A stretch of DNA of 9,602 nt, from assembly GCA_943324725.2 (NCBI GenBank), contig CALPMR020000098.1, forward strand, positions 1 through 9,602, given 5' to 3'. The translations under genes were made by a program, and so were the position numbers. Of the stretch, positions 1 to 5,746 are shown one piece after another. Positions within the stretch are counted from its first letter, which is position 1. Each line of letters opens with the position of its first letter. The DNA is from Bordetella parapertussis. Lineage in GTDB: Bacteria; Cyanobacteriota; Cyanobacteriia; PCC-6307; Cyanobiaceae. Under the pieces are notes generated by a model. That model saw only the letters and a list, made by a program, of their open reading frames with translations, was not told the DNA's origin and did not search any database.

Positions 1-138
1 GATCGCTGCGTCGTTCAGCGCGGCCCCCATCCGGCCCTGATGGTGCTGCTGGAGCAGAGCCCCTCCTATTACCGCACCCTCACCCGCAAGCTGCACTGGG
101 CCGGCAGTCTCACCAGCGTCGAGCCTTCCCACAACTGA
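1..138 (+). CDS. nadK: NAD kinase, C-terminal 45 residues (partial)
   Basis: The frame is open from base 1 and ends at TGA 136-138. The visible tail contains [17 protein letters not shown], then [18 protein letters not shown]. From memory of the family this matches the C-terminus of cyanobacterial NAD kinases, where a basic stretch is followed by a PSYYRTLxxKLxWAG motif. NAD kinase phosphorylates NAD to NADP in the cytosol and supplies the NADP pool used by photosynthetic electron transport. The catalytic GGDG and NE/D motifs lie outside the window, so the call rests on the tail and on synteny (nadK close to CYTH, luxR and metF). A short GC-rich dyad (141-153, arms GCCCT/AGGGC) follows the stop but has no T-run. 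Confidence 0.8.
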   Translation, partial: DRCVVQRGPHPALMVLLEQSPSYYRTLTRKLHWAGSLTSVEPSHN

Positions 139-272
139 AAGCCCTCCCAGGGCGGAAGCCGGGCGCGGCGGTGGCAAGGCAGCCACAAACCAACCAGAAG
201 CGATGCGGGAACGCGGCGCTCGCTCAGCGTTTGTGCGTTGTTTGCCGCCGGTGGCTCAGTATTTTGTTCGCT

Positions 273-515
273 ATGGATTTTGGCCTCACCCCTCAGGAGC
301 GCACCATCATGCGGCTGGCCCGCCGCAAGCGCCTATGCCCGCAGCACCGCTCCATGTGGGTGGCGCCCTTGTGGCTGGTGGCGGTGCTGGCCCTGCTGCT
401 GATGGTTCCTTCCTATGGCCTGTCCCTGCTGGCGGCGCCGCTGCTGTTCGCCTGGCAGCGGCGCCGCACCCGCCGCCGGATAGCCGAATGGGCCCTGGAT
501 CTGCGCGAGCGCTGA
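273..515 (+). CDS. small basic membrane protein, function unknown
   Basis: This encodes 80 residues from ATG 273. A GTG at 171 in the same frame would add 34 residues of Arg/Cys-rich sequence without protein-like character, so I prefer the internal ATG. The product starts MDFGLTPQERTIMRLARRKR, a basic amphipathic stretch. A hydrophobic region follows at about residues 28-60, long enough for one long membrane segment or two short ones broken around Pro46-Ser47. The C-terminus is very basic (WQRRRTRRRIAEW), which suggests it stays in the cytoplasm. It lies 134 bp after nadK and 56 bp before the CYTH gene on the same strand, so co-transcription is plausible. No clear Shine-Dalgarno sequence is seen, which is common in cyanobacteria. 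I do not recognise the family. Confidence 0.6.
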   Translation: MDFGLTPQERTIMRLARRKRLCPQHRSMWVAPLWLVAVLALLLMVPSYGLSLLAAPLLFAWQRRRTRRRIAEWALDLRER

Positions 516-560
516 GCCGTCGGCGTCAGGTCCGTCAGAATCGCGATCAAGCTTGCGCCT

Positions 561-566
561 GAGAGG
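561..566 (+). promoter_or_regulatory. ribosome binding site deciding the CYTH start
   Basis: GAGAGG, a purine-rich match to the anti-Shine-Dalgarno sequence, is followed by 5 bases and then CTG 572. It sits where a start giving the family N-terminus ALEIERRFLV would need it. This is the main sequence evidence for initiation at CTG rather than at the downstream GTG 602. Confidence 0.5.
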
Positions 567-571
567 TTCCA

Positions 572-1129
572 CTGGCCCTGGAGATTGAGCGGCGCTTTCT
601 GGTGGTGGCCGCCGGCTGGCGCGCCCATGTGAGCTGGCAGGCCAGGTTGCGGCAGGGCTATCTGGTCAGTGGCGGCGCTGGTCTCACCCTGCGGGTGCGC
701 ACCAGCGAGTCCCTGGCGGCTGCGGCAGCCGCCGAGGCGGCCTGGCTCACCCTCAAGGCCGCACCGCCCCAGAGCACTCCGGGGTCCGAACGTATCCCGG
801 GCCAGGCGCTGAGTCGGCTGGAGTTCGAGTACGCCATCCCCGTAGCCGATGCCCAGGCTCTGCTGCAGCTGGCCCCCCACCAGCTGAGCAAGTGCCGCTA
901 CGGCCTGGATCTGGCCGGCGGCGACTGGGTGCTGGATGTGTTCGAAGCGGAGAATGCGCCGCTGGTGGTGGCGGAGGTGGAGCTGCAGGATCCGAATCAA
1001 CCGGTGACTCTGCCGCCCTGGTGCGGCCTGGAGCTCACCGGCCGCCACGAGCTCAGCAATGCGGCACTGGCGGCTCGGCCCCTGGCGCTCTGGAGTGAAT
1101 CCGAGCGGCGGCAGCTGCTGGCGCCATGA
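572..1129 (+). CDS. CYTH domain protein (triphosphate tunnel metalloenzyme fold), apparent CTG start
   Basis: The product is 185 residues if translation starts at CTG 572, giving M-ALEIERRFLVV. The N-terminal ExEx(K/R) signature, here EIERR, defines the CYTH/triphosphate tunnel family, which includes adenylate cyclase CyaB, thiamine triphosphatase and inorganic tripolyphosphatases. Other tunnel strands are visible: LTLRVRT and AWLTLKA, the acidic strand RLEFEYAI, SKCRYGL, WVLDVFE and VVAEVELQ near residues 140-150. The last residue of the signature is Arg rather than the usual Lys. The frame closes with TGA at 560-562, and between that stop and the signature there is no ATG, GTG or TTG. The first GTG (602) would remove the EIERR strand. 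A GAGAGG at 561-566 lies 5 bases before CTG 572 and supports that start. It is probably soluble and acts on triphosphorylated substrates; the real substrate is unknown. Confidence 0.85.
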   Translation: MALEIERRFLVVAAGWRAHVSWQARLRQGYLVSGGAGLTLRVRTSESLAAAAAAEAAWLTLKAAPPQSTPGSERIPGQALSRLEFEYAIPVADAQALLQLAPHQLSKCRYGLDLAGGDWVLDVFEAENAPLVVAEVELQDPNQPVTLPPWCGLELTGRHELSNAALAARPLALWSESERRQLLAP

Positions 1130-1281
1130 GTTGGTTGGCGGCCACCGGCTGGTTGTCGCGAGCCCGGATCCCGCCACCATCGCGGCAGCGTGGTCAGGCG
1201 AGTGCTCTGCAGGGATCGCCCCCCGGAGCGCCCGGAAACATCAGTGGCCTCAGCCGGGTGAAGTCCAGTGGAGCCGGAACG

Positions 1282-1315
1282 GAAGCCAGCCTCAGCCGGC
1301 GTTGCGGCTGGCTTC
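1282..1315. terminator. candidate bidirectional terminator hairpin between convergent genes
   Basis: A perfect 10-bp inverted repeat, GAAGCCAGCC (1282-1291) and GGCTGGCTTC (1306-1315), encloses a 14-base loop. The left arm begins immediately after the luxR stop on the - strand, and the hairpin lies about 150 bp beyond the CYTH stop on the + strand. No T-run follows on either strand, so termination efficiency is uncertain. Cyanobacterial terminators often lack a clear T-tract. Confidence 0.45.
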
Positions 1316-1624
1316 GGGGCCGTCAAGGGAGCAGCAGTTGAAGCCGTCGCGGCAGATCTTGCCGTTGTCCATGGCCCAATTGAGCAAGGCCACCCGGTTC
1401 TTGGCGCCGGTCTTGGTGAAGATATTGCTGACGTGGTTGTCGACGGTGCGTTTGCTGATCATCAGCTGGGCGGCGATCTCCTGGTTGGTGAGGCCGGTGG
1501 CCACCAGCTCGATGATCTCGACTTCCCGCTCTGAGAGGTCGTGGCGAAGCTGCTGCAGCGACGCTGGAATCGCCTGGGCCGGCCGGGAAGCCGCAGGCCG
1601 ATCGGGGAGGCCGCGCTCAGACAT
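1292..1624 (-). CDS. pedR: LuxR-type helix-turn-helix regulator, PedR-like
   Basis: This encodes 110 residues from ATG (1624-1622). After a variable Pro/Ala-rich leader of about 28 residues, the rest is a single GerE/LuxR DNA-binding domain: LSEREVEIIELVATGLTNQEIA (30-51), then the recognition helix region ISKRTVDNHVSNIF (56-69). There is no receiver or ligand-binding domain. The tail carries Cys91, Cys97 and Cys98 (GKICRDGFNCCSL). This architecture matches PedR of Synechocystis, a small constitutive LuxR regulator reported to sense photosynthetic electron transport through thioredoxin-dependent cysteine chemistry. By analogy it would adjust light-responsive genes. It is divergent from metF with 42 bp between starts, so their promoters must lie close together or overlap. 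A generic LuxR regulator is the alternative. Confidence 0.85.
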   Translation of the reverse strand: MSERGLPDRPAASRPAQAIPASLQQLRHDLSEREVEIIELVATGLTNQEIAAQLMISKRTVDNHVSNIFTKTGAKNRVALLNWAMDNGKICRDGFNCCSLDGPEASRNAG

Positions 1625-1644
1625 GGACGCACAGCGGATTACTC

Positions 1645-1650
1645 AGTGTA
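1645..1650 (-). promoter_or_regulatory. possible -10 element for the PedR-like gene
   Basis: On the - strand TACACT lies about 20 bases before the ATG, in the 42-bp gap shared with metF. It is a reasonable -10 hexamer (consensus TATAAT). The sequence 17 bases further upstream (TCATCA) is only a weak -35 match and already lies inside the first metF codons. This is a position-based guess. Confidence 0.2.
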
Positions 1651-1666
1651 GGCAGGCTGCTGCTGC

Positions 1667-2587
1667 ATGATGAGGCCACAGACGAGGATGGTTTTGCTGC
1701 TCAGAGAGGCGCTGGCCAGGGGAGAGTTCGTCGTGACGGCCGAAGTGACCCCCCCCAGGGGGGCTGACGCCAGCCGTACCCTGGCGGTGGCGGCTGGCTT
1801 GAAGGGCCTGGTGCATGCGGTCAATGTCACCGATGGCAGCCGGGCGGTGATGCGGATGAGCAGTCTGGCGGTCTGCAGGCTGTTGCTGGAGCAGGGCATC
1901 GAGCCGGTGCTGCAGATGACCTGCCGCGATCGCAACCGCCTGGCTCTGCAGGCGGATCTGCTCGGGGGCCATGCCCTCGGCATCCGCAACCTGCTCTGTC
2001 TCACCGGCGATCCACTCCGGGCCGGCGATCAGCCCCGCTCCCGGCCGGTGAATGAGCTCGAGGCGGTGCGGCTGCTGCAGCTGGTGCAGCACTTCAATGC
2101 TGGCGACGATCCGGTCAAAGGCAGCCTCCCCGATGGCGGCACCGATTGGTTCGCGGGAGCGGCGGCCGATCCCCAGTCCAGCAGCTGGAGCGGCCTGGCT
2201 TCGAGAATCCGCCGCAAGCAGGCGGCCGGAGCCCGCTTCCTGCAGACCCAGATGGTGATGGACAGCGAAGCCCTGAAGCGCTTTGTGCAGGAGCTCACCG
2301 GGCCGTTGGGCCTGCCGGTGCTGGCGGGGGTGTTCCTGCTCAAATCGGCCAAGAATGCCGCCTTCATCAACCGGGTGGTGCCCGGCGCCCAGATCCCCCA
2401 GGCGATCATCGATCGTCTGGCCGCCGCCACGGATCCGGCCGCCGAGGGCATCGCCATCGCCGCCGAACAGGTGGCCACCTACCGCGACCTGGCCCAGGGG
2501 GTGCACCTGATGGCCGTCAAGGCGGAGGAGCGGATTCCGGAGATCCTGCGGCTGGCGGGGCTGGCATCGCCCGAGCTCAGCCGCTGA
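1667..2587 (+). CDS. metF: methylenetetrahydrofolate reductase
   Basis: The product is 306 residues from ATG 1667, close to the usual size of bacterial MetF (about 290-310). It is a cytosolic FAD enzyme that reduces 5,10-methylene-THF to 5-methyl-THF for methionine synthesis. Visible family features are FVVTAEVTPPRGAD near the N-terminus (the EVTPP Glu takes the place of the catalytic Glu in E. coli MetF), VNVTDG, QMTCRDRNRLAL (the TCRD motif), NLLCLTGDP, RFLQTQMVMD (compare TQFFFD) and GVFLLKSAKNAAFINRVVPG. The ATGs at 1670 and 1688 are alternative starts; homology to FVVTAEVTPP does not require the first residues. The gene stands alone on the + strand, divergent from the PedR-like gene. No obvious terminator follows within the next 200 bases. 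Confidence 0.93.
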   Translation: MMRPQTRMVLLLREALARGEFVVTAEVTPPRGADASRTLAVAAGLKGLVHAVNVTDGSRAVMRMSSLAVCRLLLEQGIEPVLQMTCRDRNRLALQADLLGGHALGIRNLLCLTGDPLRAGDQPRSRPVNELEAVRLLQLVQHFNAGDDPVKGSLPDGGTDWFAGAAADPQSSSWSGLASRIRRKQAAGARFLQTQMVMDSEALKRFVQELTGPLGLPVLAGVFLLKSAKNAAFINRVVPGAQIPQAIIDRLAAATDPAAEGIAIAAEQVATYRDLAQGVHLMAVKAEERIPEILRLAGLASPELSR

Positions 2588-2801
2588 AGGGGTGGGAGTG
2601 GAGCCGCTGGTGGGGGGGCATCCTTGAGGCCCTCGTCGTAAGAAGAGCAGTGCTTAGCAGGGTTCTGGCTGGAGTCGAAGCTCAGATCAGTCAACAGAGT
2701 GCGAGCAGAAGAGGTATGTCGGCAGCCTGGGTAGATGCACGAGTGCTGCATATGTGCGGTATCAAGTTGGCCGCCGATTGGGTGCTGGCTCCGCATTTCT
2801 G

Positions 2802-2822
2802 GGCTACATTCCCATGGTAGCC
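2802..2822 (+). promoter_or_regulatory. hairpin just upstream of the PEP-CTERM-like gene start
   Basis: A perfect 6-bp inverted repeat, GGCTAC (2802-2807) and GTAGCC (2817-2822), has a 9-base loop and ends 11 bases before ATG 2834. The loop bases CAT/ATG could extend the pairing if one G bulges out. Its position suggests a structured 5' leader near the ribosome site or a protein-binding dyad. TACATT (2805-2810), inside the left arm, also resembles a -10 hexamer, so promoter and dyad could overlap. The function is not established. Confidence 0.3.
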
Positions 2823-2833
2823 GGCTCATTCTC

Positions 2834-3520
2834 ATGTTTTCTCGTAAGATCAATTTGAAAGTGGCTTTAGCCGCAGGTTTCCCGCTTGTTGTTGCTTCCG
2901 GCTTGTCTGGTTTGCCAGCAAAGGCGAGTGGCGTTACTTGTACTTATGATGGGAGCACTTGGCTGGTCACCGCCTCTGTTGCCGCTTGCGGAAACATGGT
3001 TGTTGCTGACAAGTCTGTGGATTCCAGTACATTTGGGGTTACTGGATATACATTCACCAGCGGCGACCTCGTCGCGCTTGCCGATGTTGGGCTGCCAGCT
3101 AATAAGGAATATAGCTTTATATTTACTCCTGTCACTCAAAATCTTACTGGTACAGGGTCGTTCAGCTATGGAATTACCATTACAAATCCAAGCAACACGT
3201 TTTTGAATGCTTTTGCAAGAGTAGACGGGTCGAATGCTAGCGGCGATACTTATACCAATACGCTTACTTCCGCGCAGCTGGTCGGATCTTCCGTAACGGG
3301 TCCCAGTGCTGCAAATGGTCCCAATTTAGTTTTCAATCCAGTCAATGGAGTCACCGCCACTACCTTCCTTAACTCCTGGTCTGTTACACAAGGTTCCATT
3401 GCATCGCTTGGTAATGGATTCAGGCAGCAGGACGTCCCCGGTCCTCTCCCACTCCTTGGAGCAGGTGCCGCCTTTGGCTTCTCTCGCAAGCTGCGTAAGC
3501 GCATCAAGCAAGCGGCTTGA
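2834..3520 (+). CDS. secreted protein with PEP-CTERM-like C-terminal sorting tail
   Basis: This encodes 228 residues from ATG 2834. An in-frame ATG at 2735 would prefix a Cys/Trp-rich stretch that hides the signal peptide, so the later start is preferred. The N-terminus is a classical signal peptide: MFSRKINLK, a hydrophobic core ALAAGFPLVVASGLSGL, then a likely cleavage site at AKASG. The mature part is Ser/Thr/Asn/Gly-rich and predicted to be beta-rich, with two nearby cysteines (VTCTYDG and ASVAACGN) that could form a disulfide. The C-terminus is tripartite: DVPGPLPLLG, a short hydrophobic GAGAAFGF, then basic SRKLRKRIK. This resembles PEP-CTERM tails processed by exosortases, with PGPLP in place of PEP. 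The codon and base composition is much lower in GC than in the neighbouring genes (a sampled line is 24/60 G+C). It is likely a cell-surface or exopolymer-associated protein; its specific role is unknown. Confidence 0.8.
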   Translation: MFSRKINLKVALAAGFPLVVASGLSGLPAKASGVTCTYDGSTWLVTASVAACGNMVVADKSVDSSTFGVTGYTFTSGDLVALADVGLPANKEYSFIFTPVTQNLTGTGSFSYGITITNPSNTFLNAFARVDGSNASGDTYTNTLTSAQLVGSSVTGPSAANGPNLVFNPVNGVTATTFLNSWSVTQGSIASLGNGFRQQDVPGPLPLLGAGAAFGFSRKLRKRIKQAA

Positions 3521-3570
3521 GGTCTTGAGTCAAGTTCGTCGCCAAGTCTGAACTGTTGATCAAATCCTTT

Positions 3571-3605
3571 GGCCCTTGCAACACAGCAGGGGCCTTCTTT
3601 TTATC
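3571..3605 (+). terminator. rho-independent terminator after the PEP-CTERM-like gene
   Basis: A 9-bp stem is formed by GGCCCTTGC (3571-3579) and GCAGGGGCC (3586-3594), with one G-T wobble and a 6-base loop AACACA. The T-rich run TTCTTTTTAT follows directly. It lies about 50 bp after the stop and should largely separate this transcript from the HpsJ-like gene, which would then need its own promoter in 3606-3690. Confidence 0.9.
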
Positions 3606-3682
3606 CTGTTTGGTTGGCCTCATCGGATTGGGTTCCCAGCCGTTGCCTTGTGGATGTCCCTCAGTTTCTCTTTCTGATTTCC

Positions 3683-3686
3683 GAGG
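3683..3686 (+). promoter_or_regulatory. ribosome binding site of the HpsJ-like gene
   Basis: GAGG is followed by 4 bases (TTGA) and ATG 3691. The spacing is slightly short but acceptable, and it supports this ATG as the start. It is one of the few visible Shine-Dalgarno sequences in the window. Confidence 0.5.
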
Positions 3687-3690
3687 TTGA

Positions 3691-4431
3691 ATGATTGTTG
3701 CTTCTGATGTCCTGTTGAAGAATAAAATTTCAGAAAAGCTCACGAGGCAATTCTCTGCGTTCGTTGCCATCGCTGGCTGGGTTTTGATTGGCACCTCTCT
3801 GAGTACGATTCTGTTCTCCTCACTGCCGTTTCAGCTGCTCCAGCCCGAGTTTCAGCTGCGGCTGATCAGTGCCATCCTCTCCGCCTGTATGGCTCTGTTG
3901 CTGGGCTCTTTGTTGGTATGCGGTGCCTATGTCCTCAGCCTTGAGGACGATGTGTTGTTGAGCCGCGCCAGGCTGGTGCGGACGGGCAGCCGCTGGTTTG
4001 CAATTCTGTTGGTGTTGATTATCCCATTCCAGCTCGTCGCTGGGATACGAGCTCTTGGGCAGGTTCAGGCTGCTGAGAGTGAGATGCTCAAACAGCGACG
4101 GCAAGTCATTCAGCGTTTTTCAATTATTGAGGATGAGCTGAACTTTCGTGCCTATGTCGCCAGCCTGCCTGATCGCCCCCAGATTCCTGAGAAATTTGAT
4201 GCTCCGTTTGCAGTGATCAAGAAACGTGCAATTACCAATCTCACTGATCAGTACAGGATCGCCGAAGCTCAGCTACAGCCGCTTCGCTCTCAGCGTTGGC
4301 AGCGATTTTTCGGCGAAGTGGCTCGCAACAGTGTGCAAGCTGTCTTGATGGCTCTTGCTTTCCGAGCGATTGGCGTGAAGAAGAAGAGTGAAACTGCTTC
4401 GGTTGATATGTATTACTCCCCGGAAACCTGA
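3691..4431 (+). CDS. HpsJ-like multi-pass membrane protein
   Basis: This encodes 246 residues from ATG 3691, preceded by GAGG. Hydrophobic segments lie at about 22-44 (FSAFVAIAGWVLIGTSLSTI onward), 58-82 (ISAILSACMALLLGSLLVCG onward) and 102-118 (WFAILLVLIIPFQLVAG). A mostly helical, charged region of about 95 residues follows (VQAAESEMLKQRRQVIQRF onward), then a weak C-terminal hydrophobic stretch (about 213-227) and a basic KKK. This order of N-terminal helices, soluble helical domain and short C-terminal anchor resembles cyanobacterial HpsJ-family proteins. Those are named from the hormogonium polysaccharide locus and are often found with exosortase systems. I assign it by architecture and remembered similarity, not by a diagnostic motif. 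Its position after a PEP-CTERM-like gene supports a cell-envelope or exopolysaccharide role. GC content is lower than in the flanking genes. The next gene is convergent. Confidence 0.6.
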   Translation: MIVASDVLLKNKISEKLTRQFSAFVAIAGWVLIGTSLSTILFSSLPFQLLQPEFQLRLISAILSACMALLLGSLLVCGAYVLSLEDDVLLSRARLVRTGSRWFAILLVLIIPFQLVAGIRALGQVQAAESEMLKQRRQVIQRFSIIEDELNFRAYVASLPDRPQIPEKFDAPFAVIKKRAITNLTDQYRIAEAQLQPLRSQRWQRFFGEVARNSVQAVLMALAFRAIGVKKKSETASVDMYYSPET

Positions 4432-4516
4432 TATCGCAATCGTCAGCTTTTGGCTTGGAAAGGGATTCGACTTTGATCACAATCCTGGGGTGGGTCTTCT
4501 GCGGTCCCGCCTCGGC

Positions 4517-4534
4517 CTAAGGGCTCTAAGGGCT
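4517..4534. repeat. tandem 9-bp duplication spanning the nucleotidyltransferase stop codon
   Basis: CTAAGGGCT occurs twice back to back (4517-4525 and 4526-4534). On the - strand each copy carries an in-frame TAG, so the gene ends ...LSP-stop with a second stop three codons later. It looks like a small slippage duplication. Confidence 0.7.
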
Positions 4535-5701
4535 CAGCGCCAGCTCACTGCCCAGCAGCTCGGCCATCGCCTTCTGCTGCGGTGAGGGGCTGGCCACGTC
4601 CTGGCGGCGCACATCGGTGATCAGCCAATCGAGCGAGGCTTCCTGCAGGTCGAAGTGATCGCCGTTGCGATCGACGCAGTAGCGGCCATAGACCAACTTT
4701 TCGACCAGGCGCACGCCGGCGCCGATGCGGGAGTAGTCGAAGATGATCGAGTTATCGATCGTGGCACCGCTGCAGATGTGGCAGCTGGGGCCGATCATCG
4801 CCGGGCCGATGATCGTGGCGCCATCTTCGATGCGGGTCATGCCGCCCACATAGATCGGCCCCTCCACCGTGATCTTGTCCCAGTTGGCGGCCACATTCAG
4901 GCCCGTGTAGATGCCGGGCCGCACCTGATGGCCAGGGATCTGCACCTGGCGCACATCACCTTGCAGCACGCTGCGAATCGCCTGCCAGTAGTCAGGCACC
5001 TTGCCGATATCCACCCACTCGAACTCCATCGGCAGCGCATAGAAGGCCGCCCCGGCCGCCACCAGCTTCGGGAACAGATCCGAGCCGATATCGAAGGGTG
5101 TGCCGCTGGGGATGAAATCCAGCACCTCGGGCTCAAAGATGTAGATGCCGGTGTTGATCATGTCGCTGGCGGCCTCATCCACCGCCGGCTTCTCCTGGAA
5201 CGAGAGCACCCTGCCTTCCGGATCGGTCACCACGACGCCGTAGCTGCTCACCTGCTCCCGCGGCACCCGCTTGGTGATCAGGCTGGCCATGGCGCCTTTC
5301 TGCTTGTGGCGCCGCACCGCCTCGGTGAGATCGAGATCGATCAGCGCATCGCCGCAGAGCACCACGAAGGTGTCGTCGAAAAAGGGCTGGAAATCCTGGA
5401 TGCGCTTGATGCCACCGGCCGAACCGAGGGCATCGCCGATCAGCTGGCCGTCTTCGATGCGGCCTTCGAAGCTGTAGGCGATCTGCACACCGAAGCGCTG
5501 GCCGTCGCGGAAGTAGTTCTCGATCTCCTCGGCCAGATGGGAGACGTTGACCATGATCTCGTCGAAGCCGTGCTGTCGCAGCAGCTCCAGCAGAAACTCC
5601 ATCACCGGTTTCTGCAGAATCGGAATCATCGGCTTGGGCGTGGTGTGGGTGATCGGCCGCACCCTCGTTCCCTTACCGGCCGCCAGGATCATCGCCTTCA
5701 T
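4526..5701 (-). CDS. NDP-sugar pyrophosphorylase, mannose-1-phosphate guanylyltransferase-like
   Basis: The product is 391 residues from ATG (5701-5699). The N-terminal Rossmann-like nucleotidyltransferase domain (about 1-235) has the signature LAAGKGTRVRPIT (6-18), then PKPMIPI (22-28), ALGSAGGIK (91-99), the metal-binding CGDALID (116-122) and FEWVDIGKVPDYW near 227-239. The second half (about 260-345) has the hexapeptide pattern of a left-handed beta-helix: VEGPIYVGGMTRIEDGATIIGPAMIGPS and so on. This two-domain form fits eukaryote-like or archaeal GDP-mannose pyrophosphorylases and their cyanobacterial relatives. It would make an activated sugar (GDP-mannose or another NDP-hexose) for glycans and exopolysaccharide. 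It starts 45 bp after scpA on the same strand and is probably co-transcribed. Nucleotide and sugar specificity cannot be read from the sequence. A glucose-1-phosphate uridylyl- or thymidylyltransferase is the alternative. Confidence 0.88.
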   Translation of the reverse strand: MKAMILAAGKGTRVRPITHTTPKPMIPILQKPVMEFLLELLRQHGFDEIMVNVSHLAEEIENYFRDGQRFGVQIAYSFEGRIEDGQLIGDALGSAGGIKRIQDFQPFFDDTFVVLCGDALIDLDLTEAVRRHKQKGAMASLITKRVPREQVSSYGVVVTDPEGRVLSFQEKPAVDEAASDMINTGIYIFEPEVLDFIPSGTPFDIGSDLFPKLVAAGAAFYALPMEFEWVDIGKVPDYWQAIRSVLQGDVRQVQIPGHQVRPGIYTGLNVAANWDKITVEGPIYVGGMTRIEDGATIIGPAMIGPSCHICSGATIDNSIIFDYSRIGAGVRLVEKLVYGRYCVDRNGDHFDLQEASLDWLITDVRRQDVASPSPQQKAMAELLGSELALSP

Positions 5702-5746
5702 CGGCGTCGGCCACTCGCAATCGTTGACGCAGCCTAGGGAGTCGTC

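Noticed and set aside
171..272. GTG 171 as start of the small membrane protein
   Set aside because: The added 34 residues are Arg/Cys-rich and not protein-like; ATG 273 gives a compact membrane protein.
413..1180. - strand frame (255 codons) opposite the small membrane protein and CYTH genes
   Set aside because: Gln/Arg/Gly-rich shadow of the CYTH frame, which has a recognisable active-site pattern.
1126..1341. 71-codon + strand frame starting in the ATGA overlap with the CYTH stop
   Set aside because: The overlap is attractive, but the translation is Arg/Ser/Pro-rich without domain character and it runs across the convergent terminator hairpin into the PedR-like gene.
1926..1933. Single HIP1 octamer GCGATCGC inside metF
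   Set aside because: HIP1 is widespread in cyanobacterial genomes; one copy in a coding region is not informative beyond supporting the lineage.
2735..2833. ATG 2735 as start of the PEP-CTERM-like protein
   Set aside because: It would bury an excellent signal peptide that starts at ATG 2834 behind 33 unlikely residues.
4463..4485. Weak dyad GGATT/AATCC between the convergent HpsJ-like and nucleotidyltransferase genes
   Set aside because: Only 5 bp with a 13-base loop and no T-run; not enough for a terminator call.
4655..5737. Long + strand frame (360 codons) antisense to the nucleotidyltransferase gene
   Set aside because: His/Asp/Ala-rich translation typical of the antisense frame of a GC-rich gene; the - strand product has clear family motifs.
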